The translations under genes and the position numbers were made by a program. From the NCBI GenBank assembly GCA_964631125.1, contig CAZVYN010000027.1, positions 1 to 47,066 on the forward strand: a stretch of DNA of 47,066 bases. The letters run 5' to 3'. The stretch comes from CAZVYN01 sp964631125. Lineage in GTDB: Bacteria > Eisenbacteria > RBG-16-71-46 > CAIMUX01. This document shows, piece by piece, positions 25,928 through 34,483 of this stretch. Numbering within the stretch: the first letter of the stretch is position 1; each line of letters starts with the position of its first letter. The notes beneath the pieces are model-generated. The model was not told the DNA's origin, ran no database searches, and saw only the letters and a list, made by a program, of their open reading frames with translations.

Positions 25928-27226
25928 CTATCGGATCCGTTTCGACGGGGCTCGCAAGATCGCCTCTCGTTCGGACCCGACCGACACCCAGCGGATGGGA
26001 CAATCCGCCTCCCGCTCGATCCGCGCCAGATAAGTCTTGGCCGCGCTCGGCAGGTCTTCGAATCGTCGCACGTCACAGAGCGATTCCGACCAACCGGACA
26101 TCGCCTCCAGCCGGGGGCGGCAGCGTTCCAACCGCTCGTTCGGCAGCGGAGGGGTCCGCCAGACGAGGCCGTCGTCCGAGTCGTAGGCGGTGCAGATCGG
26201 GAGCGGGTCCATGCCCGAGAGGATGTCGAGTTTGGTCACGATGAGGGAACTCAGTCCGTTGACCCGCACCGCCTGCCGGAGCTGGGGCAGATCGAGCCAT
26301 CCGACGCGACGCGGTCGGCCCGTGACCGAGCCGTACTCGCCGCCCTTCTCCCGCAACGCGACCGATTCGACCGCGGAAAGCTCGGTCGGAAACGGTCCGG
26401 CGCCGACGCGCGTCGAGTAGGCCTTGCAGACTCCATACACCTCTCGCAGCGCGCGGGGAGGGAGCCCCAGGCCGGTGGCGGCGCCGGCCGCGGTCGTCGT
26501 CGACGAAGTCACGAACGGATAGGTGCCCAGATCCAGGTCGAGGAAGGTTCCCTGGGCGCCTTCGCAGAGAATGCGCTCTCCACGAGCCAGCGCTCCGTGC
26601 AGCAGCTCGACCGTGTCCGCCACGAGCGGGCTCAGTCGAGGGCGCAGCCGGGTGAACGTGGCGTCCCACTCGTCGACGGCCTGCTCCAGCGGAATCGGAG
26701 GCGGCTGATCGGCGCCCTTGAAGAGGAGCGCGAGTCGATGCGCGTGCTCCTCGAGTCGGCGCCGCAGTCCTTTCGCATCCATCAGGTCATGGAACCGGAT
26801 GCCGACCCGCGCTGCCTTGTCCTGGTAGGCGGGTCCGATTCCTCGTTTGGTGGTGCCGACGCGTACGTCTTGCCCGCCCAGCGCCTCGATCCAGGGATGC
26901 GACGGAAGCAGCACATGCGCGGCCTCGCTGACGAAGATGCGCCCGTCGACGGCCACGCCTCGGGCGGCCAGCCGGTCGATTTCGTCCAGCATCGAGACCG
27001 GATCGGCGACGACGCCATGGCCGATGACGCACTTGGGTCGCGGATTCAGGATCCCGGAGGGAATGAGCCGTAGGATGAAGGTCTCGCCCCCGACACGAAC
27101 GGTGTGTCCCGCGTTCGACCCGCCGCCCCACCGTGCAACCCAGTCGGCGCGCCGGGCGAAGGTGTCGACGATCTTGCCCTTACCTTCGTCGCCCCACTGG
27201 CAGCCGACTACGACCTGCACCGGCAT
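25928..27226 (-). CDS. purA: Adenylosuccinate synthetase
   Basis: Joins IMP and aspartate with GTP hydrolysis, the first committed step to AMP. The N-terminal GDEGKGK is at residues 12-18 with catalytic Asp13, and GGGSNAGHT at 34-42 with catalytic His41, both at the standard positions. Further marks are TTKRGIGPAY, EGAQGTFLDLDLGTYPFVTSS, RVGAGPFPTE and TKLDIL. Length 432 is normal. GGAGAGGGG precedes the ATG. It is followed by tRNA-Lys on the same strand. All motifs appear intact. Confidence 0.98.
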   Translation of the reverse strand: MPVQVVVGCQWGDEGKGKIVDTFARRADWVARWGGGSNAGHTVRVGGETFILRLIPSGILNPRPKCVIGHGVVADPVSMLDEIDRLAARGVAVDGRIFVSEAAHVLLPSHPWIEALGGQDVRVGTTKRGIGPAYQDKAARVGIRFHDLMDAKGLRRRLEEHAHRLALLFKGADQPPPIPLEQAVDEWDATFTRLRPRLSPLVADTVELLHGALARGERILCEGAQGTFLDLDLGTYPFVTSSTTTAAGAATGLGLPPRALREVYGVCKAYSTRVGAGPFPTELSAVESVALREKGGEYGSVTGRPRRVGWLDLPQLRQAVRVNGLSSLIVTKLDILSGMDPLPICTAYDSDDGLVWRTPPLPNERLERCRPRLEAMSGWSESLCDVRRFEDLPSAAKTYLARIEREADCPIRWVSVGSEREAILRAPSKRIR

Positions 27227-27255
27227 GACGCGTCCCCTCTCCGTTCTCGTTTCGA

Positions 27256-27285
27256 GCCCGCCGCATCCTGCCAGAATCGGCGGGC
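27256..27285 (-). terminator. Possible stem-loop between serA-like gene and purA
   Basis: An 8-bp perfect GC stem (GCCCGCCG / CGGCGGGC) with a 14-base loop sits between the serA-like stop and purA start. There is no T tract after it, so termination is uncertain. Confidence 0.3.
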
Positions 27286-27338
27286 GGCGTCACCGCAGTC
27301 GGCGAGGGAGGGAACGAGGCAGCAAGGGATCGAGCAGT

Positions 27339-28262
27339 TCAGCCGGCCGCGGCGAAGAAGCGGGCGAGGGACTGCGCGAGGAGCGCGGCGATCTTCTCCT
27401 GCGCCTGGACGGTCGAGCCGCCGATGTGGGGCGTGGCGAGAACCGCCGGATGGGCGATCAGGCGGGTCGGTAGCTCCGGTTCGTGGCGAAAGACATCGAG
27501 CGCGGCCCCGGCCAATCGTCCCGCCTCGAGCGCATCCGCGAGCGCGTCCTCGTCGACGACGCCGCCGCGAGCGCAGTTGATGATGTATGCGTCCGGGCGC
27601 ATGCGCGCCAGTTCGGCCGCGCCCAGGATCGATCGGGTCTCGCTCGTGAGCGGAACATGGATGGTGAGGAAGCGCACGACCGGTAGCAGCTCTTCGAGCG
27701 GCGCCCGCTGGACGCCGCGAGAGTCCCAAGCGTCGGCTTCGACGTAAGGGTCGTGGCCGAGCACCTCCATACCGAAACTTCGCGCGAGTTGCGCCACCCG
27801 ACCCCCGATCTTCCCCATCCCGATGATGCCGAGCCGCTCGCCGGCCAGCTCGAATCCCTCGCTCTTGCTCTTGGCCCACTCCCCCGCGCGCGCGGCGACC
27901 GCCGCCGGGATGATCTTGCGGGCGAGCGCCAGCATCAACGCGAGGGTCAGCTCGGCCACCGCGACGTCGTTCCCGCCGGGGACCGTGAGGACTTCGATTC
28001 CGCGGGACTGCGCGTGCGCCACATCGATGGTGTCGGTCCCCGCCCCGGCGCGGCCGATCGCGCGGAGCGAGGGCGCGGCATCGATCGTCGCGGCATCGAT
28101 CCGCGAGCGGCTGCGAACGACGAGCGCGTGCGCCGACGTCACCGCCGAGGCGCGCTCGGCGTCCGAACTCTTCGAGACGTCGACCACCTCGTGGCCGGCG
28201 TCCCTGAGTAGACGAGCGAGCAGCAGGGAAACTGCATCGAGCAATACGATCCGAGCGGTCAT
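27339..28262 (-). CDS. serA: D-3-phosphoglycerate dehydrogenase-like, short form without ACT domain
   Basis: A 2-hydroxyacid dehydrogenase expected to oxidise 3-phosphoglycerate at the entry to serine synthesis. The NAD-binding loop reads GMGKIGGRVAQ. The catalytic Arg lies in NCARGGVVDEDAL, the Glu in DVFRHEPEL and the His in ATPHIGGST. The GRAGAGTDTIDV segment is typical of SerA. At 307 residues it ends after the catalytic and cofactor domains, so the regulatory ACT/ASB domains are lacking and serine feedback is unlikely. The start at 28262 has GGGAG upstream; an in-frame ATG 24 bases earlier is less likely. Other hydroxyacid substrates cannot be excluded. Confidence 0.85.
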   Translation of the reverse strand: MTARIVLLDAVSLLLARLLRDAGHEVVDVSKSSDAERASAVTSAHALVVRSRSRIDAATIDAAPSLRAIGRAGAGTDTIDVAHAQSRGIEVLTVPGGNDVAVAELTLALMLALARKIIPAAVAARAGEWAKSKSEGFELAGERLGIIGMGKIGGRVAQLARSFGMEVLGHDPYVEADAWDSRGVQRAPLEELLPVVRFLTIHVPLTSETRSILGAAELARMRPDAYIINCARGGVVDEDALADALEAGRLAGAALDVFRHEPELPTRLIAHPAVLATPHIGGSTVQAQEKIAALLAQSLARFFAAAG

Positions 28263-28338
28263 CCGAGACTCCCGTCCTGTGAGCATCCGGCGGTGCGGCT
28301 CAGGCGGGCCGGTTCAGGCACGCCGTCAGGCCGCGCCG

Positions 28339-30858
28339 TCAGGCGGCGCGCTTGGAGGCGTAGATCCGAGACGGAGACCGCTTGGTCCCTGTCGCCGGGG
28401 GCGCTGCCGGGGGCGCTGCCACGGCGGCGGCCGTCCTGCGCTTGCCCAATCCGAGTCGAAGAACCTGTGCGACGTTTCGCACCGGCAGGAACTCTAGCTT
28501 CTCGCGCACCTCAGGGGGAACGTCGGCGAGATTGGCCACATTCCGCTCGGGCAGCAACATCTGCGTCGCCCCGGCGCGGCAGGCTGCGACCGCCTTCTCT
28601 GGAATGCCGCCGACCGGCAGGACGAGCCCGCGGAGAGTGATCTCGCCGGTCACGGCGACACCTGCGCGAGTCGGGCGCTCCGTCAGTGCGGAGACCAGCG
28701 CGAGCGCGATGGTCACGCCCGCCGACGGTCCATCCTTCGGAACTCCCCCTTCGGGAACATGGATGTGGATGTCGACAGAGCGATAGAAGCCCGGATCGAG
28801 TCGGAGCCGAGGGGCGTTCGCCCGGATGTAAGAGAGCGCGGCCTGCGCCGACTCTCGCATCGTCTCGCCGAGCGTTCCGGTCAGGATGAGCCGACCGCGC
28901 CCAGGCAAGACGCGCGCCTCGACGGAGAGGATCTCACCGCCCGATTCGGTCCAGGCCAAGCCGGTCGCCACGCCGATGCGACCGGCCCGGTCGAGGAGTC
29001 CAAAACTGTAGCGCGGTGCGCCCAAGAGTTCATCGAGGTCCGGGGCATCGATCACACGCTGACGCTGCAGCCGCCCCGAGACCTTGGCGCGAGCCGCCTT
29101 GCGACAGAGCGACGCCACCGTCCGCTCGAGACTCCTCACTCCCGCTTCGCGCGTGTACTCGCGCAGCACGCGAGCCAGAGCCGGCTCGGTCAGCTCGAAA
29201 TCGTCGGGATTGAGCCCGTGCGCCTCGCGTTGCTTCGGGATGAGGAACCGACGCGCGATCTCCGCCTTGTCCGACTCGACGTAACCCGAGAGCCGGATGA
29301 GCTCCATGCGGTCCAGCAGCGCGGGCGGGATGCCGGCGACGGAGTTCGCCGTGGTCAGGAAGATCACCCGCGACAGGTCGTAGTCGACCTCGAGGTAGTG
29401 GTCGTTGAACGTTCCGTTCTGCTCCGGGTCGAGCACCTCGAGCAGCGCGGCCGCGGGATCCCCGCGATAGTCGGAGCCGAGCTTGTCGATTTCATCCAGT
29501 AGCAGGACCGGATCCACCGTGCCGGCGCGGCGCATCCCCTGGATGATCCGACCCGGCATCGAGCCGATGTAGGTGCGCCGATGCCCGCGGATCTCGGCCT
29601 CGTCGCGCACGCCCCCGAGCGACATGCGCACGAAGCGACGCCCGAGCGAACGGGCGATGGAGCGCCCGAGCGAGGTCTTGCCGACGCCCGGAGGACCGAC
29701 CAGACAGATGACAGGACCGCGCGCGTGCTTGGTCAACTGGAGGACGGCGAGGTGTTCGAGCACGCGCTCCTTCACCTTCGCCAGTCCGTGATGATCCTCG
29801 TCGAGGATCTGTTCGGCGCGCGCCAGATCGATGCGCTCCCGCTTCCGCCGCCGCCAAGGGACGGTCACGAGCCAATCGAGATAGGTCCGCGTGACGGTGG
29901 CCTCGGGAGAGAGCGTCGCCATCTTCCCGAGTCGATCGAGTTCGCGCAGCGCCTTCTCCAACGCCGCCGGCGGGAGGTGCGCCGCGCGGATCTGCCGCTC
30001 GATCTCTTCCACTTCGGACTCAGGATCGGAGCCATCGAACTCGCGGCGGGACGAGCTGGCGCGCGAGCCCGCCGCTCGCCCCGATGAGGATCGGCCGGCG
30101 CCGTTTCGCTCGAGCGCCGATCGTTCCAGCACCGACCGTTCGAGCAGCTCCCGCTCGGTGGCCGCTCGCCCGGTCGGGATTTGCCCCTCGCGCGAGATCT
30201 TTCGCTCCAACTGGAGGATCTCGATCTCCGCGGCGAGCAAGTGGACGAGCGCGCGCAGACGGGCCGTCACATCGGGCGACTCCAACAATTCTTGCCGAGC
30301 CGAAACTTTCAGGAGAACGTTGGCCGCCATGAGATACGCCGCGATGCCGGGGTCGACGGCCGCGCGCACGGCGGCGCGGGTTTCCTCAGGCACGCGCTGC
30401 GTCGCACTGGCGTACTCGTGGAAGAGCGCACGCGCGCGGACCAGGAGCTGCGCGAGTTCCTCGCCATCGACGCGGGTCGATTCACGCGCGCTCTTCAGGT
30501 CGGCTTCGAGGCAACCCTTCCCCTCGGTCACCTTGACGAGCGCCGCGCGCGCCAACCCCTCGATCAGCACGCGGAGCGTTCCATCCGGAAGTCGGAAGAG
30601 TTGCAGCACCCGCGCGACGCTGCCCGTCGCGTAGAGGTCGCCTTGCAGCGGCGCGAAGATCTCCGGCCTACGTTGAGCGACGGCGAAGACCAGTTTGCCG
30701 TCGGACCACGCCTGTTCCATCGCGGCGACCGACTGCGGACGGCCGACGAAGAGCGGCAGAGTCATGTGCGGAAAGATGACGATGTCTCGGAGCGGAAGGA
30801 GCGGCAACCGGCCGTGCACGCGCACCGGCTTGTCGTCCACCTTGATCATGAAGCCCAT
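28339..30858 (-). CDS. lon: Lon ATP-dependent protease
   Basis: An 839-residue cytoplasmic protease that unfolds and degrades damaged and regulatory proteins. The N-terminal LON substrate domain covers about residues 15-215. The AAA module has Walker A GPPGVGKTS, Walker B VLLLDEIDKLG and the GGVRDEAEIRGHRRTYIGS pore region. The protease domain carries catalytic Ser in KDGPSAGVT and Lys in GGIPEKAVAACRAG. The linker at about residues 224-275 is odd. The usual Q-R-E-Y-x-L-x-E-Q helix is replaced by an Arg/Ser/Glu-rich segment with repeated LERS steps, before the normal ESEVEEIERQI helix. It ends a tig-clpP-clpX-lon cluster. Confidence 0.97.
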   Translation of the reverse strand: MGFMIKVDDKPVRVHGRLPLLPLRDIVIFPHMTLPLFVGRPQSVAAMEQAWSDGKLVFAVAQRRPEIFAPLQGDLYATGSVARVLQLFRLPDGTLRVLIEGLARAALVKVTEGKGCLEADLKSARESTRVDGEELAQLLVRARALFHEYASATQRVPEETRAAVRAAVDPGIAAYLMAANVLLKVSARQELLESPDVTARLRALVHLLAAEIEILQLERKISREGQIPTGRAATERELLERSVLERSALERNGAGRSSSGRAAGSRASSSRREFDGSDPESEVEEIERQIRAAHLPPAALEKALRELDRLGKMATLSPEATVTRTYLDWLVTVPWRRRKRERIDLARAEQILDEDHHGLAKVKERVLEHLAVLQLTKHARGPVICLVGPPGVGKTSLGRSIARSLGRRFVRMSLGGVRDEAEIRGHRRTYIGSMPGRIIQGMRRAGTVDPVLLLDEIDKLGSDYRGDPAAALLEVLDPEQNGTFNDHYLEVDYDLSRVIFLTTANSVAGIPPALLDRMELIRLSGYVESDKAEIARRFLIPKQREAHGLNPDDFELTEPALARVLREYTREAGVRSLERTVASLCRKAARAKVSGRLQRQRVIDAPDLDELLGAPRYSFGLLDRAGRIGVATGLAWTESGGEILSVEARVLPGRGRLILTGTLGETMRESAQAALSYIRANAPRLRLDPGFYRSVDIHIHVPEGGVPKDGPSAGVTIALALVSALTERPTRAGVAVTGEITLRGLVLPVGGIPEKAVAACRAGATQMLLPERNVANLADVPPEVREKLEFLPVRNVAQVLRLGLGKRRTAAAVAAPPAAPPATGTKRSPSRIYASKRAA

Positions 30859-30944
30859 CGCGGATGCGCCTCCGGGGCGGATCGCCGACGGCGACCGCGG
30901 CTCTGAAGCCGCGCCGGCCCGCCGTCGAACCTGGGGGAATGGGG

Positions 30945-32201
30945 TCAGGCCTCTCGCTTACTGCGTTGATCTCGAAAGCTGAGCACCGGGGCCTCTCCTT
31001 TCGTGATCACGCCCTCGTCGATGATGCAGGCCTCCACATCCCTCCTGGAGGGAAGGTCATACATGATGTTCAGCATCGCGTCTTCGAGCACGGCGCGCAG
31101 TCCTCGCGCCCCTGTCTTGCGCTTGATCGCGACCTTCACGACCGCGCTGATCGCCTCGGGCGTAAACTCCAGCCGGATATTCTCCATGTCGAAGAACTTT
31201 TGATACTGCTTCACGATCGCGTTGCGCGGCTCCGTCAGGACGCGGGTCAGTCCTTCTTCGTCGAGATCCGAGAGCGTCGCCACCACCGGCAGGCGCCCGA
31301 TCAGCTCGGGGATGAGCCCGTACTTCAACATGTCTTCCGGCTCGATCTGCGCGTAGAGCTCGCCGAGCGAGTGTTCCTTGCGGCTCTTCGCGGCCTCGCC
31401 GAAGCCGATCGCGTTCTTCCCGATTCGCTTCGAGACGATCTTCTCGATGCCGTCGAACGCGCCGCCGCAGATGAAGAGGATGTCCTTCGAGTTGACCTCG
31501 ATGTACTTCTGCTGCGGGTGCTTGCGTCCGCCTTGGGGCGGGACGTTGGCGACCGTGCCCTCCAGGATCTTGAGGAGCGCCTGCTGCACGCCTTCACCGG
31601 AGACGTCCCTCGTGATCGACGGGTTCTCGCTCTTGCGCGAGATCTTGTCGATCTCGTCGATGTAGACGATGCCGTGTTCGGCCGCGACCAGGTTGAAGTC
31701 GGCCGACTGCAGCAAGCGCACGAGGATGTTCTCGACATCCTCACCGACGTAGCCGGCTTCGGTCAGCGTGGTGGCGTCGACCATCGCGAACGGAACTTTC
31801 AAGAGCTTGGAGAGGGTGCGGGCGAGGAGCGTCTTGCCGCTTCCGGTCGGCCCGACCATCAGGATGTTGCCCTTCTCCAACTCGACGTCGGAGTGGATCG
31901 AAGTGGGCTGCTGGATCCGCTTGTAGTGGTTGTAGACCGCCACCGCCATGATCTTCTTGGCCCGGTCCTGACCGATGACGTACTCGTCCAGGATCCGCTT
32001 GATCTCGGATGGCTTGGGCAGGTTCTCCTTGGCCAGAGGCTGGTGGGTCTCGCCGTCCCCTTCGAGGATGTCGTTGCACAGCCTCACGCATTCGCTGCAG
32101 ATGTAGACGGAGGGGCCGGAGACGAGGCGCGCGACCTCTTCTTGGCCGCGACCGCAGAAGGAGCACCGGATGGGGTGAGGCGAGTTCATGCGCTTCTTCA
32201 T
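30945..32201 (-). CDS. clpX: ClpX, ATP-binding unfoldase subunit of ClpXP
   Basis: Unfolds substrates and feeds them to ClpP. The zinc-binding domain has Cys13, Cys16, Cys35 and Cys38. Walker A GPTGSGKT is at residues 117-124, Walker B reads VYIDEIDKI, the pore-1 loop GYVGED is present, and the ClpP-docking IGF loop appears as NAIGFG. Sensor 2 lies in RKTGARGLRAVLE. The 418-residue length is normal. AGGAGAA precedes the ATG at 32201. It follows clpP after a 150-base spacer holding two possible regulatory inverted repeats. Confidence 0.98.
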   Translation of the reverse strand: MKKRMNSPHPIRCSFCGRGQEEVARLVSGPSVYICSECVRLCNDILEGDGETHQPLAKENLPKPSEIKRILDEYVIGQDRAKKIMAVAVYNHYKRIQQPTSIHSDVELEKGNILMVGPTGSGKTLLARTLSKLLKVPFAMVDATTLTEAGYVGEDVENILVRLLQSADFNLVAAEHGIVYIDEIDKISRKSENPSITRDVSGEGVQQALLKILEGTVANVPPQGGRKHPQQKYIEVNSKDILFICGGAFDGIEKIVSKRIGKNAIGFGEAAKSRKEHSLGELYAQIEPEDMLKYGLIPELIGRLPVVATLSDLDEEGLTRVLTEPRNAIVKQYQKFFDMENIRLEFTPEAISAVVKVAIKRKTGARGLRAVLEDAMLNIMYDLPSRRDVEACIIDEGVITKGEAPVLSFRDQRSKREA

Positions 32202-32230
32202 GGCTTCTCCTGGTCCGCCCTCGGGGTCGA

Positions 32231-32248
32231 AAGGGGCGGGAGCCCCTT
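32231..32248. repeat. Inverted repeat upstream of clpX
   Basis: AAGGGGC-GGGA-GCCCCTT forms a perfect 7-bp hairpin 30 bases upstream of the clpX start. On the minus strand it ends in a short T run, so it might attenuate read-through from clpP into clpX. Evidence is structural only. Confidence 0.3.
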
Positions 32249-32322
32249 CCGCCGCTTCACTTCCCCAACACCGCCCCGAGCAATCTTCGGTCGATTCGCC
32301 GGCAACTGTAACGATGGCCGGT

Positions 32323-32334
32323 CAACCGCGGTTG
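32323..32334. promoter_or_regulatory. 12-bp palindrome just after clpP
   Basis: CAACCGCGGTTG is a perfect 12-bp palindrome 17 bases beyond the clpP stop, inside the clpP-clpX spacer. It could be a binding site for a dimeric regulator of a clpX promoter; chance is also possible in such GC-rich sequence. Confidence 0.25.
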
Positions 32335-32351
32335 TTTCAGCGCTTCCCCAC

Positions 32352-32936
32352 TCAGCGCTTCTTGACGATGACCTCGTCGACCACACCGTAGGCCTTGGCC
32401 TCGTCCGCCGACATGAAGTAGTTGCGATCGGTGTCGCGCTGGATCTTCTCGGGCGGCTGCCCCGTGTGGCGCGCCAGGATCTCGGTCATCTTCTCGCGCA
32501 GGGCCAGGATCTCACGCGTGTAGATGTGCATGTCCGACGCCTGCCCGCGGCTGCCACCCATCGGCTGATGGATCATGATCCGACTGTGCGGCAGCGCCTG
32601 CCGCTTGCCCGTGGTGCCGGCCGCCAGGAGCAACGCACCCATCGAAGCGGCTTGTCCCATGCAGGTCGTGGCGACATCCGGCTTGATGAACTGCATCGTA
32701 TCGTAGATCGCCATCCCGGCCGAGACGACTCCGCCCGGCGAATTGATGTAGAGGTGGATGTCCCGGTCCGGGTCCTCGGCCTCCAGGAACAAGAGCTGCG
32801 CGATCACCAGGTTGGCCACGACGTCGTCGATGACCGAGCCGACGAAGATGATCCGATCGCGCAAGAGGCGCGAGAAGATGTCGTAGGCGCGCTCACCGCG
32901 CGCCGACTGCTCTACTACGATCGGAACGAGGGCCAT
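32352..32936 (-). CDS. clpP: ClpP, serine protease subunit of ClpXP, with Asn at the usual catalytic Asp position
   Basis: A 194-residue barrel-forming protease partner of ClpX. The catalytic Ser98 is in GQAASMGA and His123 in SRIMIHQPMGG, at the textbook positions. The third triad residue, normally Asp in DTxRDxFMS, is Asn172 here (DTDRNYFMS). Several ClpP proteins, including Listeria ClpP1, have Asn at this site, so activity may be conditional rather than lost. Strong AAGGAGG precedes the ATG. It lies between tig and clpX in the classical order. Confidence 0.97.
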   Translation of the reverse strand: MALVPIVVEQSARGERAYDIFSRLLRDRIIFVGSVIDDVVANLVIAQLLFLEAEDPDRDIHLYINSPGGVVSAGMAIYDTMQFIKPDVATTCMGQAASMGALLLAAGTTGKRQALPHSRIMIHQPMGGSRGQASDMHIYTREILALREKMTEILARHTGQPPEKIQRDTDRNYFMSADEAKAYGVVDEVIVKKR

Positions 32937-33011
32937 GGGTCGCTCAACCTCCTTGTCGCACTGTCCTGGAACGGTGCGGCCGTGCCATCCTGGTTCTGAC
33001 GCTGTCCGAAT

Positions 33012-34307
33012 TCACGGAACGATGATCGACGACGCCTCCGCCCGCTGCCTCGGCTTGACCGTCTGGTGGACTGTGGCGGCCGAGAGCAGGAACTCGAACG
33101 TCCGCTTCTCGATCATGCGCTCCCTGATCCCTTCGAGACGATTCTCGCGCTCCAGACGGCGTCGCGCCGCGGCCGGATCGCGCTCCCCGGCCAGCAAGGA
33201 GCCGAGACGCGCCTCGAACTCCTCATCGGTCAGCTGGATGGACTCCTTTCGTGCGATCGCGTCCAGGAGGATGTCCCGCCGCCAGCGACGGAGGACCAAC
33301 GGGCCCAAAACCTCTCGGAGCTCCCCCTCCTCTGCCTGCGGGTTCTCCTTCCGAGCAGATTCGACCGCCCTGACCAGGCTCCGCTCCAGCGCGGACTGAG
33401 GCACGTCGAACGGATTTCGGTCCAGGAGTCGGTCGATGAGCACCTCTTCCAGGCGCTCTCTACCCCGCATCCTCTCCTCGGTCTCGAACCGAAGGCGGAC
33501 TTTAGCGCGGAGCGCCCCCAGATCGGGGACCCCCTCCACCTTCTGGGCGAGCGCGTCGTCCAAGGCGGGAACATTGCGCTCCAACACCCGCACCGCCTTG
33601 AAGCGGTAGTGCCGCTGCCGACCCGCCAGCTCTGCGTCGCCGAAGTCGGCCGGGTACTCCAGGTGCACCAGGCGCGTCTCGCCGGGAGAGATCCCGACGG
33701 AGGCCTCACGGAACTCGGGCAGGAGGTTCGGTCCGTCGGCGATCATGCGCAGTTCTTCCCGCTTCGCGCGCGGCAGCTTGGCGCCGTTCATGTCGACCGA
33801 GAGGAGATGCACTTCGACGAAGTCTCCCGGCTGCGCCGGGCGAGCGACCGGATTGACGTCGGCCATGCGCTCGCGGAGTTGGTCGAGGAACTCGTCGATC
33901 ATGCGATCGTCGATCTCCGTCAGCTCTTCCTCCAACTCGACCGCTTGGTAGTCCTTTGGTTCGACTTCCGGCCACAATTCGACGACCGCGGTGAACGAGA
34001 GCGGCTCGCCCGGCTTGAAGCTCAACTCCTCGACGACGGGCGGTCCGACCAGACGGAACGTCTGCTCCTGGATCACCCGGTCGAGCGCCTCCGGCAAGAT
34101 CTCCTTCAGGACGTCGTTCTCGATCGAGTCCTGGAAGCGGGCGCGCACGACATCGGTCGGCACCTTCCCTCTGCGGAAGCCAGGCAGCGCCATGCGCTCG
34201 CGGTACTGCGCCACGACCTTGTCCACGTGGGGCGCGACCTCACCGGCGTCCATCGTCACGGTGATGGCCCGCTCCCATCGCCCGCGCTCTTCGACCTTCG
34301 ACTCCAC
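33012..34307 (-). CDS. tig: Trigger factor, ribosome-associated chaperone
   Basis: Binds nascent chains at the ribosomal exit and has peptidyl-prolyl isomerase activity. The ribosome-docking signature GFRRGKVP is at residues 43-50. The FKBP-like middle domain (about 150-240) contains GDFVEVHLL and ISPGETRLVHLEYP, followed by the helical C-terminal chaperone domain. The length of 431 is normal. The start codon is GTG, supported by GGAGGT six bases upstream. The gene starts only 28 bases after the tRNA-Leu 3' end, suggesting a shared transcript. It opens the tig-clpP-clpX-lon cluster. Confidence 0.96.
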   Translation of the reverse strand: MESKVEERGRWERAITVTMDAGEVAPHVDKVVAQYRERMALPGFRRGKVPTDVVRARFQDSIENDVLKEILPEALDRVIQEQTFRLVGPPVVEELSFKPGEPLSFTAVVELWPEVEPKDYQAVELEEELTEIDDRMIDEFLDQLRERMADVNPVARPAQPGDFVEVHLLSVDMNGAKLPRAKREELRMIADGPNLLPEFREASVGISPGETRLVHLEYPADFGDAELAGRQRHYRFKAVRVLERNVPALDDALAQKVEGVPDLGALRAKVRLRFETEERMRGRERLEEVLIDRLLDRNPFDVPQSALERSLVRAVESARKENPQAEEGELREVLGPLVLRRWRRDILLDAIARKESIQLTDEEFEARLGSLLAGERDPAAARRRLERENRLEGIRERMIEKRTFEFLLSAATVHQTVKPRQRAEASSIIVP

Positions 34308-34335
34308 CTTGCTACCTCCACCTGACTGGTTGCTG

Positions 34336-34417
34336 TGCGAGAGAGGGGACTCGAACCCCCAAGAGTTTCCTCACCGGAACCTAAATCCGGCGCGTCTGCC
34401 AGTTCCGCCACTCTCGC
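34336..34417 (-). tRNA. tRNA-Leu (anticodon TAG)
   Basis: An 82-nt class II tRNA. Acceptor GCGAGAG/CTCTCGC with discriminator A; anticodon stem CCGGA/TCCGG with loop TTTAGGT gives anticodon TAG. A long variable arm (TGAGGAAACTCT) and the T-loop TTCGAGT complete it. CCA is not encoded. It lies immediately upstream of tig on the same strand. Confidence 0.95.
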
Positions 34418-34483
34418 ATCCGAGACCGCGAAAGCGCGGGAGTATAGGAACCCGCCCCCTCCCAACGCCAACTGTCACGAGAA

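Noticed and set aside
30864..32999. A 711-codon plus-strand open frame over clpX and clpP
   Set aside because: Antisense shadow of two highly conserved genes caused by high GC.
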